Source: Scatomorpha stercorigallinarum
GTDB lineage: Bacteria; Bacillota; Clostridia; Oscillospirales; Oscillospiraceae
DNA: 64,000 bases
NCBI GenBank assembly: GCA_944387865.1
Contig: CALXGN010000004.1
Location: 62,001-126,000, forward strand
Direction of reading: 5' to 3'
Both the position numbers and the translations under genes were made by a program. The notes below the pieces were generated by a model. That model did not search any database. It was not told where the DNA came from and saw only the letters and a list, made by a program, of their open reading frames with translations. This document shows positions 34,457-42,369 of the stretch, in pieces; position 1 is the first letter of the stretch; the number at the start of each line of letters is the position of its first letter.

Positions 34457-35799
34457 GGTTCATCTCCATCAAGGCCCGCGTCACCATCTACTTCACGCTG
34501 ATGATGCTGCTCGTCGTCTGCCTGGTGATGGGCACCATCCTCATCGCCGGGCGCGGCGTGATGTCCGACAGCGCGGAGGGCACGCTGCTGGATGCCGTCC
34601 ACGACGAGATCGACGACGTGGAGTACGACGACGGCTATCTCGAGCTCGACGACCTTGACTTTTACCGCCACAATGTCTACATCCAGGTCTACAGCCCGGC
34701 GGGCGAACTGCTGGCCGGCGCGGGGGCGGCCGATTTTGAGGGCTCCGGCGAGTTCCACAACGGGGAGATACGCCAGGTGAGCGTGGAGGGCGATCCGTTC
34801 CTGGTCTATGATCTCTTCGTGCCCGACGACCACGGCGGCGTCTGGCTGCGGGGCGTGACCAGCGCGGACAACGACTTTTCCGCCGCCCGCGTGATAACCA
34901 TCCTCGCGCTGATACTGCTGCCCGTCCTGGTGCTGATAACGGCCGTGGTGGGCTGGCTGATCGCCCGCCGGGCCTTCCTGCCCGTGCGGCAGATAACGGA
35001 CACCGTGGACGCCATATCAGACGGCGAGGACCTCACGGCCCGCATCGGGCTGCGCCGCGGGCGCGACGAGATACACAAGCTGGCCGCCACCTTCGACCGC
35101 ATGTTCGACCGCCTGGAGCAGTCCTTCAACAGCGAAAAGCGCTTCGCCTCCGACGCCTCGCACGAGCTGCGCACGCCCACGGCCGTCATCCTCGCCGAGT
35201 GCGAGTACGCAAAGCAGAACGCCAAAAGCGCGGAGGACTACGCCGAGTCGATCGAGGTGATCGAGCGGCAGGCGAAGCGCATGTCGGAGCTGATAACAAA
35301 GCTGCTGAGCATCACGCGCATGGACCAGGGCACGCACCAGGCGGCCTTCGAGCGCGCCAACCTCTCCGAGCTGGCGGAGATCGTCACGGACGAGACGGCC
35401 ATGGCCGCCGGCAAGGCCGTGGAGCTGAAAAAGGAGATAGAGGGCGGCGTCTACGCCAACATCGACGTGGGGCTGATGACCCGCCTGGTGCAGAACCTGG
35501 TGGAGAACGCCATCAAATACACGCCCGAGGGCGGGCATGTCACCGTCTCCCTGCGCCGCGAGGGCGACGCTCTGGCCCTGGCCGTGGCCGACGACGGCAT
35601 CGGCATCGCCAAAAAGGACCTGCCGCACATCTACGACCGCTTCTGGCAGGCGGACGCCTCCCGCGGCGCGGACCGCGGCAGCGGCCTCGGCCTCTCGATG
35701 GTCAAGCAGATCGCCGAGGCCCACGGCGGGAGCGTCTCCGTAAAGAGCGCGCCGGGGAAGGGGAGCACATTCACTTACCGCATGGAAGCCGGAAACTAA
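34453..35799 (+). CDS. HAMP-containing sensor histidine kinase
   Basis: 448 residues. Helix 1 about 9-34, an acidic extracytoplasmic loop (35-150; an Asp/Glu-rich stretch DDVEYDDGYLELDDLDF that could bind cations), helix 2 about 152-175, HAMP, H-box DASHELRTPT with His237, NLVENAIKYT, DDGIGIAKKDLPHIYDRFWQ and RGSGLGLSMV. Complete kinase. The acidic sensor together with a PepSY neighbour suggests an envelope, metal or cationic peptide signal; inference. Confidence 0.93.
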   Translation: MRFISIKARVTIYFTLMMLLVVCLVMGTILIAGRGVMSDSAEGTLLDAVHDEIDDVEYDDGYLELDDLDFYRHNVYIQVYSPAGELLAGAGAADFEGSGEFHNGEIRQVSVEGDPFLVYDLFVPDDHGGVWLRGVTSADNDFSAARVITILALILLPVLVLITAVVGWLIARRAFLPVRQITDTVDAISDGEDLTARIGLRRGRDEIHKLAATFDRMFDRLEQSFNSEKRFASDASHELRTPTAVILAECEYAKQNAKSAEDYAESIEVIERQAKRMSELITKLLSITRMDQGTHQAAFERANLSELAEIVTDETAMAAGKAVELKKEIEGGVYANIDVGLMTRLVQNLVENAIKYTPEGGHVTVSLRREGDALALAVADDGIGIAKKDLPHIYDRFWQADASRGADRGSGLGLSMVKQIAEAHGGSVSVKSAPGKGSTFTYRMEAGN

Positions 35800-35830
35800 A
35801 GATTCTATTAAAATTATTGTTTCTTTGATA

Positions 35831-35859
35831 TTGACATGGGACGACACAGGCGTTATAAT
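35831..35859 (+). promoter_or_regulatory. Consensus sigma-A promoter of the SGNH hydrolase
   Basis: Perfect TTGACA (35831-35836), 17-bp spacer, perfect TATAAT (35854-35859), 32 bases before the ATG; the leader is short and ends with GAGGAGG. Confidence 0.9.
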
Positions 35860-35891
35860 CTGTTCAGAAACTCTGATGAGGAGGGACGGAC

Positions 35892-36578
35892 ATGTCTGAG
35901 CCCATCTGCATCGTCGGCGACTCCATCACCGGCGGCGTCGTATATCTGGAGGACCGCGAGCGCTATGCCCGCTGCAAGGAGTCCTTTGTGGACCTGCTCG
36001 GCGGCGCGCTGGGCACGGAGATGCGCAACCACTCCAAATTCGGCCTCACGAGCGAGGCCGCGCTGAGGAAGTTGGGGCGCTTTGAGGGCGACATCGCGCA
36101 GTGCCCGAACACGCTGGTCATGCTCGGCGGGAACGATTCGGACTTCAACTGGGCCGACGTGGCGGACACGCCGGACGCGCCGCACGACTGCAACACGCCC
36201 GTCAAGCGCTTCCGCGAGTGCTACAACGCCGTGCTCGACAGGATAATCGCGCTGGGCAGCCGCCCGGTGGTGATAAGCCTGATCCCCGTCTGGGGAAGGC
36301 GCTATTTCGAGTGGTTTTCCCGCAAGCTGGACGGTGCGGCGCTGATGCGCTTCCTCGGCACCACGGACAGCATAGAGCACTGGAACGAAATGTACAACCT
36401 CGAGGTCATAAAGACGGCGGCGAAGCGCGACCTGCCGATAATCGACGTGCGCAGCGCCTTCCTCTCCGCGCGCGATTTCACGGGGCTTTTCAGCCGCGAC
36501 GGCATCCACCCGAGCCCGGCGGGACACCGGAGGATGTTCGAGTACTCGCTGCCGCAGCTGAGGGCGGCCATCGGGTGA
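35892..36578 (+). CDS. SGNH/GDSL-family hydrolase
   Basis: 228 residues. Block I GDSIT (Ser11 nucleophile), block III GGND (oxyanion Asn) and block V DGIHP (Asp203, His206) give a complete SGNH triad. No signal peptide, so cytoplasmic. Relatives deacetylate sugars or hydrolyse lipids or thioesters; the substrate cannot be assigned. Monocistronic between a perfect promoter and a palindromic terminator. Confidence 0.9.
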   Translation: MSEPICIVGDSITGGVVYLEDRERYARCKESFVDLLGGALGTEMRNHSKFGLTSEAALRKLGRFEGDIAQCPNTLVMLGGNDSDFNWADVADTPDAPHDCNTPVKRFRECYNAVLDRIIALGSRPVVISLIPVWGRRYFEWFSRKLDGAALMRFLGTTDSIEHWNEMYNLEVIKTAAKRDLPIIDVRSAFLSARDFTGLFSRDGIHPSPAGHRRMFEYSLPQLRAAIG

Positions 36579-36606
36579 GCCGCGGCGCGGAATAATTGAA
36601 TTGACG

Positions 36607-36640
36607 AGATGCCCCCGGGGCCATGGCCCCGGGGGCATCT
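36607..36640. terminator. 34-bp perfect palindrome between convergent genes
   Basis: The whole stretch equals its own reverse complement (AGATGCCCCCGGGG then CC-ATGG-CC centre). It lies 29 bases after the SGNH stop and 23 bases beyond the GNAT stop, so it likely ends both transcripts. Confidence 0.75.
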
Positions 36641-36662
36641 CTGCGCGCAGCGGCGGGTGACT

Positions 36663-37112
36663 TCACAGTTTCAGATAGAACACCGTCTCATCACCGTTCA
36701 TCCCGCCGCTCTCCCTGAAACCGTATTTTCTGTACAGTGAGATGGCCGCGGCGTTGTCCGCCTTTGTGGAAAGGCGGATGTGCCCGGCCCCGTTTTGCCT
36801 GAAGTAGCCGATTATCTCCTTCAGCGCGAGGCTGCCGTAGCCCTGTCCCTGGTAGCCGGCGCCTATCATGAAGCGCCACAGCCAGTACCTGTCATCCGGG
36901 TCGCCATAAGCTGAGTCGAAGGCGAACATCGTAAAACCCACCATCGTATCTCCGGCGTAGATGGCAAAGGGCCTGGCTATATCGCGGTTTTCGGCCGCCG
37001 CCATGAGAGACTCCGAATTGGGGCATATGTACTTTTCCTGTCCACGCGCGACCGCAAGCGCCAGGCACTCGTCCATGTTTGCACTGTTTATTGGCACAAG
37101 CCGTATCTCCAT
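36663..37112 (-). CDS. GNAT family N-acetyltransferase
   Basis: 149 residues from ATG 37112, preceded by GGGGGTG at good distance; an ATG at 37127 has no ribosome site. Motif A (YQGQGYGSLALKEI) binds acetyl-CoA; RLSTKADNAAAISLYRKYGFRESG is motif B. The RYWLWRFMIGAGYQG context resembles spermidine/diamine acetyltransferases. Base composition looks less GC-rich than its neighbours, which may mean recent transfer. Confidence 0.87.
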   Translation of the reverse strand: MEIRLVPINSANMDECLALAVARGQEKYICPNSESLMAAAENRDIARPFAIYAGDTMVGFTMFAFDSAYGDPDDRYWLWRFMIGAGYQGQGYGSLALKEIIGYFRQNGAGHIRLSTKADNAAAISLYRKYGFRESGGMNGDETVFYLKL

Positions 37113-37186
37113 ATGCAGCACCCCCATATAATGTCTGCCGAATAAGCCGCCCGGGGCTTGTCTGCGCGGCTGTGCCGCGAAAGAAG

Positions 37187-37208
37187 AGGGAGGGCCGAAG
37201 CCCTCCCT
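37187..37208 (-). terminator. Terminator of the SH3-NlpC/P60 gene
   Basis: 9-bp stem 37187-37195/37200-37208, CGAA on the plus strand (TTCG loop on the transcript), followed on the minus strand by CTTCTTTC. Located 5 bases after the stop. Confidence 0.6.
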
Positions 37209-37212
37209 GACG

Positions 37213-38112
37213 TTATTCCGCTATGCGCCTGGCGCCGACGTAGTTGCGGGTGTAGTAGCCGCTGGCGTCCATGTCCGTGATGATGACCTCGCCGGCGCTG
37301 GAGCTGGCGTGTACCATCTTGCCGTTGCCTATGTAGATGCCCACATGGCTGATGGCGCTCGAGCTGTCGCTGCAGAAGAACACCGCGTCGCCGGGCTGCA
37401 GGTCCGCCTTCTCCACGGCCACGCCGTTTTCAAAGATCGCGGCGGCCGTGCGGTTGGTCTGATAGCCGAAGGACTGGAAGCAGTAGCTGACGAGCCCGGA
37501 GCAGTCGAAGCCACGCTCAGGGTTCTCCTCCGACCAGACGTAGGGCGTGCCCAGGAACTGCTGCGCAAAGGCGGCGACCTGCGCGCCCGTGCCGCTGCCG
37601 GAGGGCGCCGGCGCATCTTCAACGGCCGCCTCCCCGCTCGCGGAGGCGAGGGCCACGTAGTCGCTGCGGATATAGCCGGCGTCCCCGCCCACGGAGACGC
37701 GGTACCAGTTGCCGCTGACGCCGAGGACGCTCACGTCCTCGCCCTCCGCCGTCACGCGCACGATGGCCGTGTCCGTGCCCGGGCCGGAGCGCAGATTGAC
37801 GTCCGTGCCGGAGACGGCGCCGGAGGCGGCGACGTCCATATCGGCGGAGAATTCGAGGTATTCGGCGCTCATGTAGCCGTTCAGCCCGGCGTGATGCACC
37901 GGGTACCAGCCGCCGGCGGCCTCGCCGGTGACGATGACCGCGCTGCCGGCGGGCAGGGTGTCAAGGATGGCGGTGTCCGTCCCCGCGCCGGAGCGCAGGT
38001 TGACGTCCGTAGAAGTGACCGCGCCGCCCACACAGTCGGCCCGGGCCGTGCACACAAGGGCGCACGCGCCCAGCGCCGCAGTGAGCAGCGCGCGGAGCAG
38101 TGCTTTCTTCAT
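37213..38112 (-). CDS. Secreted SH3b-SH3b-NlpC/P60 endopeptidase
   Basis: 299 residues. Signal peptide 1-25. Two bacterial SH3 domains (about 31-90 and 98-158), each with the TDVNLRSGxGTDTAI start. C-terminal NlpC/P60 domain from about 175 with Cys204 (GFDCSGLVSYCF), His256 (ISHVGIYIGNG) and the following His268. It cleaves peptidoglycan stem peptides, typically D-Glu-dipeptide bonds. It follows the 95-residue gene by 21 bases on the same strand. Confidence 0.93.
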   Translation of the reverse strand: MKKALLRALLTAALGACALVCTARADCVGGAVTSTDVNLRSGAGTDTAILDTLPAGSAVIVTGEAAGGWYPVHHAGLNGYMSAEYLEFSADMDVAASGAVSGTDVNLRSGPGTDTAIVRVTAEGEDVSVLGVSGNWYRVSVGGDAGYIRSDYVALASASGEAAVEDAPAPSGSGTGAQVAAFAQQFLGTPYVWSEENPERGFDCSGLVSYCFQSFGYQTNRTAAAIFENGVAVEKADLQPGDAVFFCSDSSSAISHVGIYIGNGKMVHASSSAGEVIITDMDASGYYTRNYVGARRIAE

Positions 38113-38133
38113 GTAAGAGACCTGACTTTTTCT

Positions 38134-38421
38134 TTATTTGGAGGCAAGGGCCCTGTCGAGCCAGACGGACGCCACGTCCATCGCGGCGTAAAGGCTGTTC
38201 TTCTCGCTCTTTTTCACCACGCGGTCGCGGCTCTTGAGGTCCGGGTCCGTCAGCTGCAGCTGGACGGAGACGCGGGTGGCAACCTCGAGGTCCTGTATCT
38301 TCTTGGTCTCGAGGATCTGCATCATGATGATATACTTGTCGGCCATGCTGCCGAAGTAGATGATGTTGTCCTTCCGGCGAAGGGGATGGCCCTTGTAGAC
38401 GAGCTCTTTGGGTGCTGCCAT
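38134..38421 (-). CDS. Conserved 95-residue protein, unknown function
   Basis: Starts KELVYKGHPLRRKDNIIYFGSM, continues ADKYIIMMQILETKKIQDLEVATRVSVQLQLTD and ends with KSEKNSLYAAMDVASVWLDRAL. It is small, soluble, mixed alpha/beta, with no metal or catalytic motif. The compact, gap-free composition, strong promoter and good ribosome site argue that it is real; I believe similar short proteins occur in Oscillospiraceae but cannot assign a family. Confidence 0.8.
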   Translation of the reverse strand: MAAPKELVYKGHPLRRKDNIIYFGSMADKYIIMMQILETKKIQDLEVATRVSVQLQLTDPDLKSRDRVVKKSEKNSLYAAMDVASVWLDRALASK

Positions 38422-38474
38422 TTTATAAAACCTCCATATGGCGGAAACACGTTTCCCTACAACGTTGTAACCGT

Positions 38475-38503
38475 ATTGTAACTCATAGCGTCAGATTTGT
38501 CAA
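38475..38503 (-). promoter_or_regulatory. Strong promoter of the 95-residue gene and NlpC/P60 gene
   Basis: Minus strand: perfect TTGACA (38498-38503), 17-bp spacer, TACAAT (38475-38480), 54 bases before the start codon. Confidence 0.85.
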
Positions 38504-38518
38504 CAGTTTTTCCAGAAT

Positions 38519-38549
38519 TACAGCGCCGGAAAGTATTTCCGGCGCTGTA
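38519..38549 (-). terminator. Hairpin after the PBP1A gene
   Basis: 13-bp perfect stem 38519-38531/38537-38549 between the PBP1A stop and the next promoter; the T-run on the minus strand is poor. Confidence 0.6.
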
Positions 38550-38594
38550 TTCGCGTTTGTTTTGGCTGTATTTGCCCGTATTCTGCACATTTTG

Positions 38595-40784
38595 CTACTC
38601 TTCAAAATAGTAGCCGGGGTCGTCGTCCTCGGTGGAGGCGTTGCCGCCGTCATCATCGGGCGGCGTGCTCTCCGCGGGCTCTACGGGCTCGGTGGGCTCG
38701 ATGTCCCCGCCGGGCTCGGCGCTCTCCTGCGGCTCCTCGCTGGGAGAGGGGGAGGGGGAGGGCGAGCTGAGGTCGCCGAAGATCATCGTGTCCCCGCCGA
38801 CATAGGTGGGGCTGGGGAAGCTCTTCCACTCCAGGCCCTCGTGTATGGGGGCCATCACGCTGCGCCAGATCTGCGCGGCGGGGTTGCCGTAGAAGTACAT
38901 CTGCTCGGGCATGTCGTAGCCGGTCCAGACGGCGGCCGTGTAATAGGGCGTGGTGCCGCAGAACCAGCGGTTCCAGTAGTTCGAAGAGGTGCCGGTCTTG
39001 CCGGCCACGGGCATGGTCCAGAAGTTGGCCTCCGTGCCGGTGCCGCTGCTGGCCGCGCCGTAGAGCATGTCGAGCACGTTATAGGCCGTGTTGGCCTTCA
39101 TCGCCACGTGCGTTTCGATGTTGTTCTGCAGAACCACGCTGCCGGCGGCGTCCGTCACCTGGGTATAGACGTGGCTCTCGGTGAAGATGCCGCCGTTGAC
39201 GAAGGTGCAGAAGGCCTGCGCCATCTCGCGCACGGTGGCGCCGTTGGTCAGCTCGCCCAGGGCGAGGGAGGAATAGTTCCTGTCCTGCTCGATGAGCGTG
39301 GTGATGCCAAGGTTGTTTTGCAGGAAGTTATAGGAGGCGTCCACCCCCAGCTTGTCCAGCACCTGCGCGGCAACAGTGTTCAGCGAGCTCATGACCGCCC
39401 GGCGGATGGTGACGACGCGGTTATAATTGTTGCCCGAGTTGCGCGGGTACCAGTTGGGGTCGCCGGAGAGCGTTATCTCGCCCGGAGGCGCGTCGTCCAC
39501 CAGCGTGTTCTGGGTGATGAGCCCGGCCTCGATGGCGGGGGCGTAGACGCTCAGGGGCTTGAGCGAGGAGCCGGGCGGGCGCTGCGACTGCGTGGCCCGG
39601 TTGGTGATGAGGTTGGCCGTCTTTTCGCCCACGCCGCCGGCCAGGGCCACGATGGCGCCCGTGTAGGGGTCCATGATGACGATGGCGCTCTGCAGCTGCT
39701 GCTCTCCCGGGCGGTAGGACTTGGGCAGGGCGTCCAAGTTCTGATAGACGGCGTCCACGTCGGCCTGGATGTCCGGGTCGTAGCAGGTGTAGATGCGGTA
39801 GCCGCCGGAATAGAGGAGCTGCTCCGCCGCGTCGGCGCTGATGCCCTTCTGCGCCATCAGGTCGGCCTTCACGTCCTCGATGACCGTCTCCACGTACCAG
39901 GAGTAGATCTCCTGCTGCCCGGCCTCGTTGGCCGAGCGGGCGAACACCAGCTGTTCGTTGACGGCGGCGCTGTATTCGTCATAGTTGATATAGCCCTGCT
40001 CGTACATCTCGCGCAGGACGGTCTCCTGCCGGGCCTTGTTGTTGGCCTCGCTGTAGAAGGGGCTGTAATAGGTGGGCAGGTTGACGATGCCGACGATGGC
40101 GGCGCTCTCCGCCAGGGTCAGCTCGCTGGGTTCCTTGCCGAAGTACGTCTTGGCCGCGGCGTAGATGCCGTAGCTGCCCTCGCCGAAATAGACGGCGTTC
40201 AGGTACCAGGTGATGATCTCGTCCTTGTCGTACTTCTTCTCGAACTCCAGCGCCTGGAATATCTCGATCAGCTTGCGCTTGACGGTGACGTCGTTGTTGC
40301 CGGTGAGGTTCTTGATGAGCTGCTGGGTTATCGTGGAGCCGCCGAAGATGTCGTCCGAGGAGGAGAACATGGTGGTGATGGCGGCCAGCGTGCGGAACCA
40401 GTCCACGCCCTTGTGCTCATAGAAGCGGCGGTCCTCGATAGCGACGAGTGCCTTCACCAGATAGTCGGGGATGTCCTCCAGGTCCACCCATATGCGGTTC
40501 TCCCTGCCGGAGAGGGTGGCGAGCTCCTGCCATTCGCCGTTGTTGTCCTCGTAGTAGATGATGCTCGACTCGGAGAGGGAGTAGTCCGAGAGGGAGACGT
40601 CCAGGTCGTCCTGCAGCGTCGTCTTGACATAGAAGGCAAATATGCAGGCGAAGAGCAGCCCCGTGGTGAGGAAGATGAGCACCGCCGTCGCCAATATCTT
40701 CACAGCCAGGCCGACCGCGCCGAAAACGCCCCCGGCAACGCTGCCGGCGGCCTTCCCCACGCGGTGGAGCTTGTCGTTATCCAT
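38595..40784 (-). CDS. Class A penicillin-binding protein (PBP1A-type)
   Basis: 729 residues from ATG 40784 (GGAGGTG nine bases upstream). Cytoplasmic tail, helix at about 28-55, GT51 transglycosylase with catalytic Glu117 (EDRRFYEHKG) and GGSTITQQLIKNL, then transpeptidase with S407-L-K409, SLN (467-469) and KTG (596-598). It polymerises glycan strands and crosslinks them. The C-terminus (about 670-729) is a Ser/Pro/Glu-rich tail with SPSPSPS and repeated EP units, without a known domain. Confidence 0.95.
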   Translation of the reverse strand: MDNDKLHRVGKAAGSVAGGVFGAVGLAVKILATAVLIFLTTGLLFACIFAFYVKTTLQDDLDVSLSDYSLSESSIIYYEDNNGEWQELATLSGRENRIWVDLEDIPDYLVKALVAIEDRRFYEHKGVDWFRTLAAITTMFSSSDDIFGGSTITQQLIKNLTGNNDVTVKRKLIEIFQALEFEKKYDKDEIITWYLNAVYFGEGSYGIYAAAKTYFGKEPSELTLAESAAIVGIVNLPTYYSPFYSEANNKARQETVLREMYEQGYINYDEYSAAVNEQLVFARSANEAGQQEIYSWYVETVIEDVKADLMAQKGISADAAEQLLYSGGYRIYTCYDPDIQADVDAVYQNLDALPKSYRPGEQQLQSAIVIMDPYTGAIVALAGGVGEKTANLITNRATQSQRPPGSSLKPLSVYAPAIEAGLITQNTLVDDAPPGEITLSGDPNWYPRNSGNNYNRVVTIRRAVMSSLNTVAAQVLDKLGVDASYNFLQNNLGITTLIEQDRNYSSLALGELTNGATVREMAQAFCTFVNGGIFTESHVYTQVTDAAGSVVLQNNIETHVAMKANTAYNVLDMLYGAASSGTGTEANFWTMPVAGKTGTSSNYWNRWFCGTTPYYTAAVWTGYDMPEQMYFYGNPAAQIWRSVMAPIHEGLEWKSFPSPTYVGGDTMIFGDLSSPSPSPSPSEEPQESAEPGGDIEPTEPVEPAESTPPDDDGGNASTEDDDPGYYFEE

Positions 40785-40974
40785 TCGTGTTCGCACCTCC
40801 GTGCCCTGGCCTTCGCGCGGCCGCGGCCGCTACAGGCCATTGTAGAATATTAATATACCACAATCTGTCGCAAAGGGATAGCTAAAAAACAAATTTTTGT
40901 TTTCCGCGCGCCTGCGCGGCGGAGTATAGTTTCTCCGCTTCGTGGGATAATTTACCCGAAGGGGGTGAAAATAC

Positions 40975-41325
40975 GTGAAAAGCACCTGGATAAAGTGCGC
41001 GGCGCTGACGGTGCTGGCCGGCGCGGCGGCCTGGTCGGCGGTCTCCGCCCTCTCCGGCATCAGCGCGCTGGCCTCCCGCCCGGAGGAAAAGCGCGCGCCG
41101 TTCCACTACGAGCCCAGCTGCGCCATCGAGGAGGCGGAGTTCGTGCTGCGGGAGTACAACGGCTGCATCGGCGTGTTCAGCCCGCAGTCGGACGCCGGGC
41201 CCATCACCGTCACGGACATAGAGACGCGCTCGCTGCGCGAGGCGGACCGGGAGATCGTCAAAAACGGCATCGCCGTGGCCGACCGCGAGGAACTTCTGAC
41301 CCTGCTCGAGGACTTTGGCTCGTAG
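40975..41325 (+). CDS. Small anchored protein with BofC C-terminal-like domain
   Basis: 116 residues, GTG start with AAGGGGGTG upstream. A signal anchor spans about 7-30. The segment FVLREYNGCIGVFSPQSDAGPITVTDIETRSLREADREIVKNGIAVADREELLTLLED fits the BofC C-terminal pattern, including the LREADRE...NGI box. BofC controls SpoIVB in the forespore of Bacillus; in Clostridia short relatives are widespread and unassigned. Stands alone upstream of the DUF1292 gene. Confidence 0.7.
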   Translation: MKSTWIKCAALTVLAGAAAWSAVSALSGISALASRPEEKRAPFHYEPSCAIEEAEFVLREYNGCIGVFSPQSDAGPITVTDIETRSLREADREIVKNGIAVADREELLTLLEDFGS

Positions 41326-41363
41326 AAAATGCGGCCGCGCGGCGCCCTGAGAAAAAAATACGA

Positions 41364-41392
41364 TTGATTTCTGCTCGGGAATAGAGTAAAAT
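41364..41392 (+). promoter_or_regulatory. Promoter of the DUF1292 gene
   Basis: TTGATT (41364-41369), 17-bp spacer, TAAAAT (41387-41392), 42 bases before the ATG. Confidence 0.65.
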
Positions 41393-41434
41393 AGACCTGC
41401 AAAGCAAAGAGATAACCCCGGAGGTCATCTGACA

Positions 41435-41731
41435 ATGGACGAGGATTTCGGCAGCAGCTACATCACCATCGAGGACGAGGACGGCAACGAGTTCGAGCTC
41501 GAGCAGCTCGCGGAGCTCGAATATGAGGGCCGGAGCTACGCGGCCTTCCTCCCCGCGGACATGGACGAGGACGACCCCGATTACGGCTATATCCTCCTGC
41601 GCATCGAGGAGGAGAACGGCGACGAGGTGTTCTGCTCCGTGGACGACGAGCAGGAGCTCGCCGCGGTGTACGAGGCCTTCATGGCCCAGCTCTTCGATGA
41701 CGAGGACTCTGACGAGCCGGATGAGGAATAA
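41435..41731 (+). CDS. DUF1292 (YrzB-like) protein
   Basis: 98 residues, extremely acidic. The core ITIEDEDGNEFELEQLAELEYEGRSYAAFLPAD followed by YILLRIEEENGDEVFCSVDDEQELAAVYEAFMAQL is the complete DUF1292 family pattern. YrzB-type proteins usually follow ruvX; here neither ruvX nor ireB is adjacent. Function unknown. GGAGG at 41420 serves the ATG. Confidence 0.9.
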   Translation: MDEDFGSSYITIEDEDGNEFELEQLAELEYEGRSYAAFLPADMDEDDPDYGYILLRIEEENGDEVFCSVDDEQELAAVYEAFMAQLFDDEDSDEPDEE

Positions 41732-41821
41732 GTTCCCCCCGGCGCCCAAAACGGTTTTTATTCCTGCCCTGTGCGCGGAACGGCATTTGCCTGGACCCTT
41801 TTAGACCCACATTTTTAATAA

Positions 41822-41993
41822 GGGACGCTGCATCCCCGCGTGGATTGCAGGCCTCCCGGTACCATGGACCGGAAGTTGGAAGCGAGGTAGCGCGGGGGAG
41901 GCGACCCACCTGCCGAGTCGTGCAGGTTATAATCGGGTCCCCACGGCAGCGGCGGGGGTTGCCCGTATGCGAAAGCATACGGGCAATTTTTTT
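41822..41993 (+). ncRNA. Structured RNA, 6S-like candidate
   Basis: No ORF is credible here. TTTAAT (41814-41819) could be a -10 and GGGAC a transcript start. Nested pairings: GGGAC/GTCCC (41822-26 with 41937-41), CTGCA/TGCAG (41828-32 with 41921-25), an internal bubble (41833-46 against 41914-20), GCAGG/CCTGC (41847-51 with 41909-13), GCCTC/GAGGC, then a terminal CCGGT/ACCGG hairpin. One long rod with a central bubble is the 6S RNA design, which traps sigma-70-type RNA polymerase. A classic terminator (12-bp stem, GAAA loop, T7) ends it. The 6S identity is inference. Confidence 0.5.
41959..41993 (+). terminator. Terminator of the structured RNA
   Basis: Perfect 12-bp stem 41959-41970/41975-41986 with a GAAA tetraloop and seven Ts. 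Confidence 0.95.
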
Positions 41994-42118
41994 ATGCCCC
42001 GGACTGCGATAAGGAGGCAGAGGGCTGTGCCCTGGTCTACAGTAAGGTTTGTAGGAACCTATAAGTGGAAAATCCGGAGAGCTTCCGCTCCCCGGGTTTT
42101 GTCCTGCGCGACGCAAAA

Positions 42119-42268
42119 GCCTCCCCTACTTGTAGGGGAGGTGGCCGCGCGCAAGCGCGGCCGGAGGGGTGCCGAAAGTCTGCGGTTCTTACCAGAGATG
42201 CGCAAACCTCAAACACCCCTCCGTCGCCTGCTCCGCAGGCGCCACCTCCCCTGCACGGCAGGGGAGGC
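42119..42268. repeat. 150-bp dispersed palindromic repeat, copy B
   Basis: Same length as copy A (21081-21230), 8 substitutions, no gaps. Several changes keep inner stems intact or improve them (for example CACCCCTCC now pairs fully with GGAGGGGTG). The left flank shares GGGTTTTGTCCT and the right flank CCAACAGCGCGGCGCGCAG and GCGGCCGTTGGCCGCC with copy A. A 16-bp direct repeat CTGCGATAAGGAGGCA lies at 42004-42019 and again at 42274-42289. Confidence 0.85.
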
Positions 42269-42369
42269 CCAGGCTGCGATAAGGAGGCATCTGCCTGCGG
42301 CCCGTTCTACCGAAAGGCTTCCAACAGCGCGGCGCGCAGGCAAACACCAGCGGCCGTTGGCCGCCCTCC

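Noticed and set aside
38412..40853. An 813-codon plus-strand frame opposite PBP1A
   Set aside because: Shadow; the minus frame holds complete transglycosylase and transpeptidase motifs.
41822..41993. SRP (4.5S) RNA, considered because of CCGGAAG and GGAAGC words
   Set aside because: The conserved GGTCAGGTCCGGAAGGAAGC arrangement with the symmetric loop is not present; the fold is a different rod with a central bubble.
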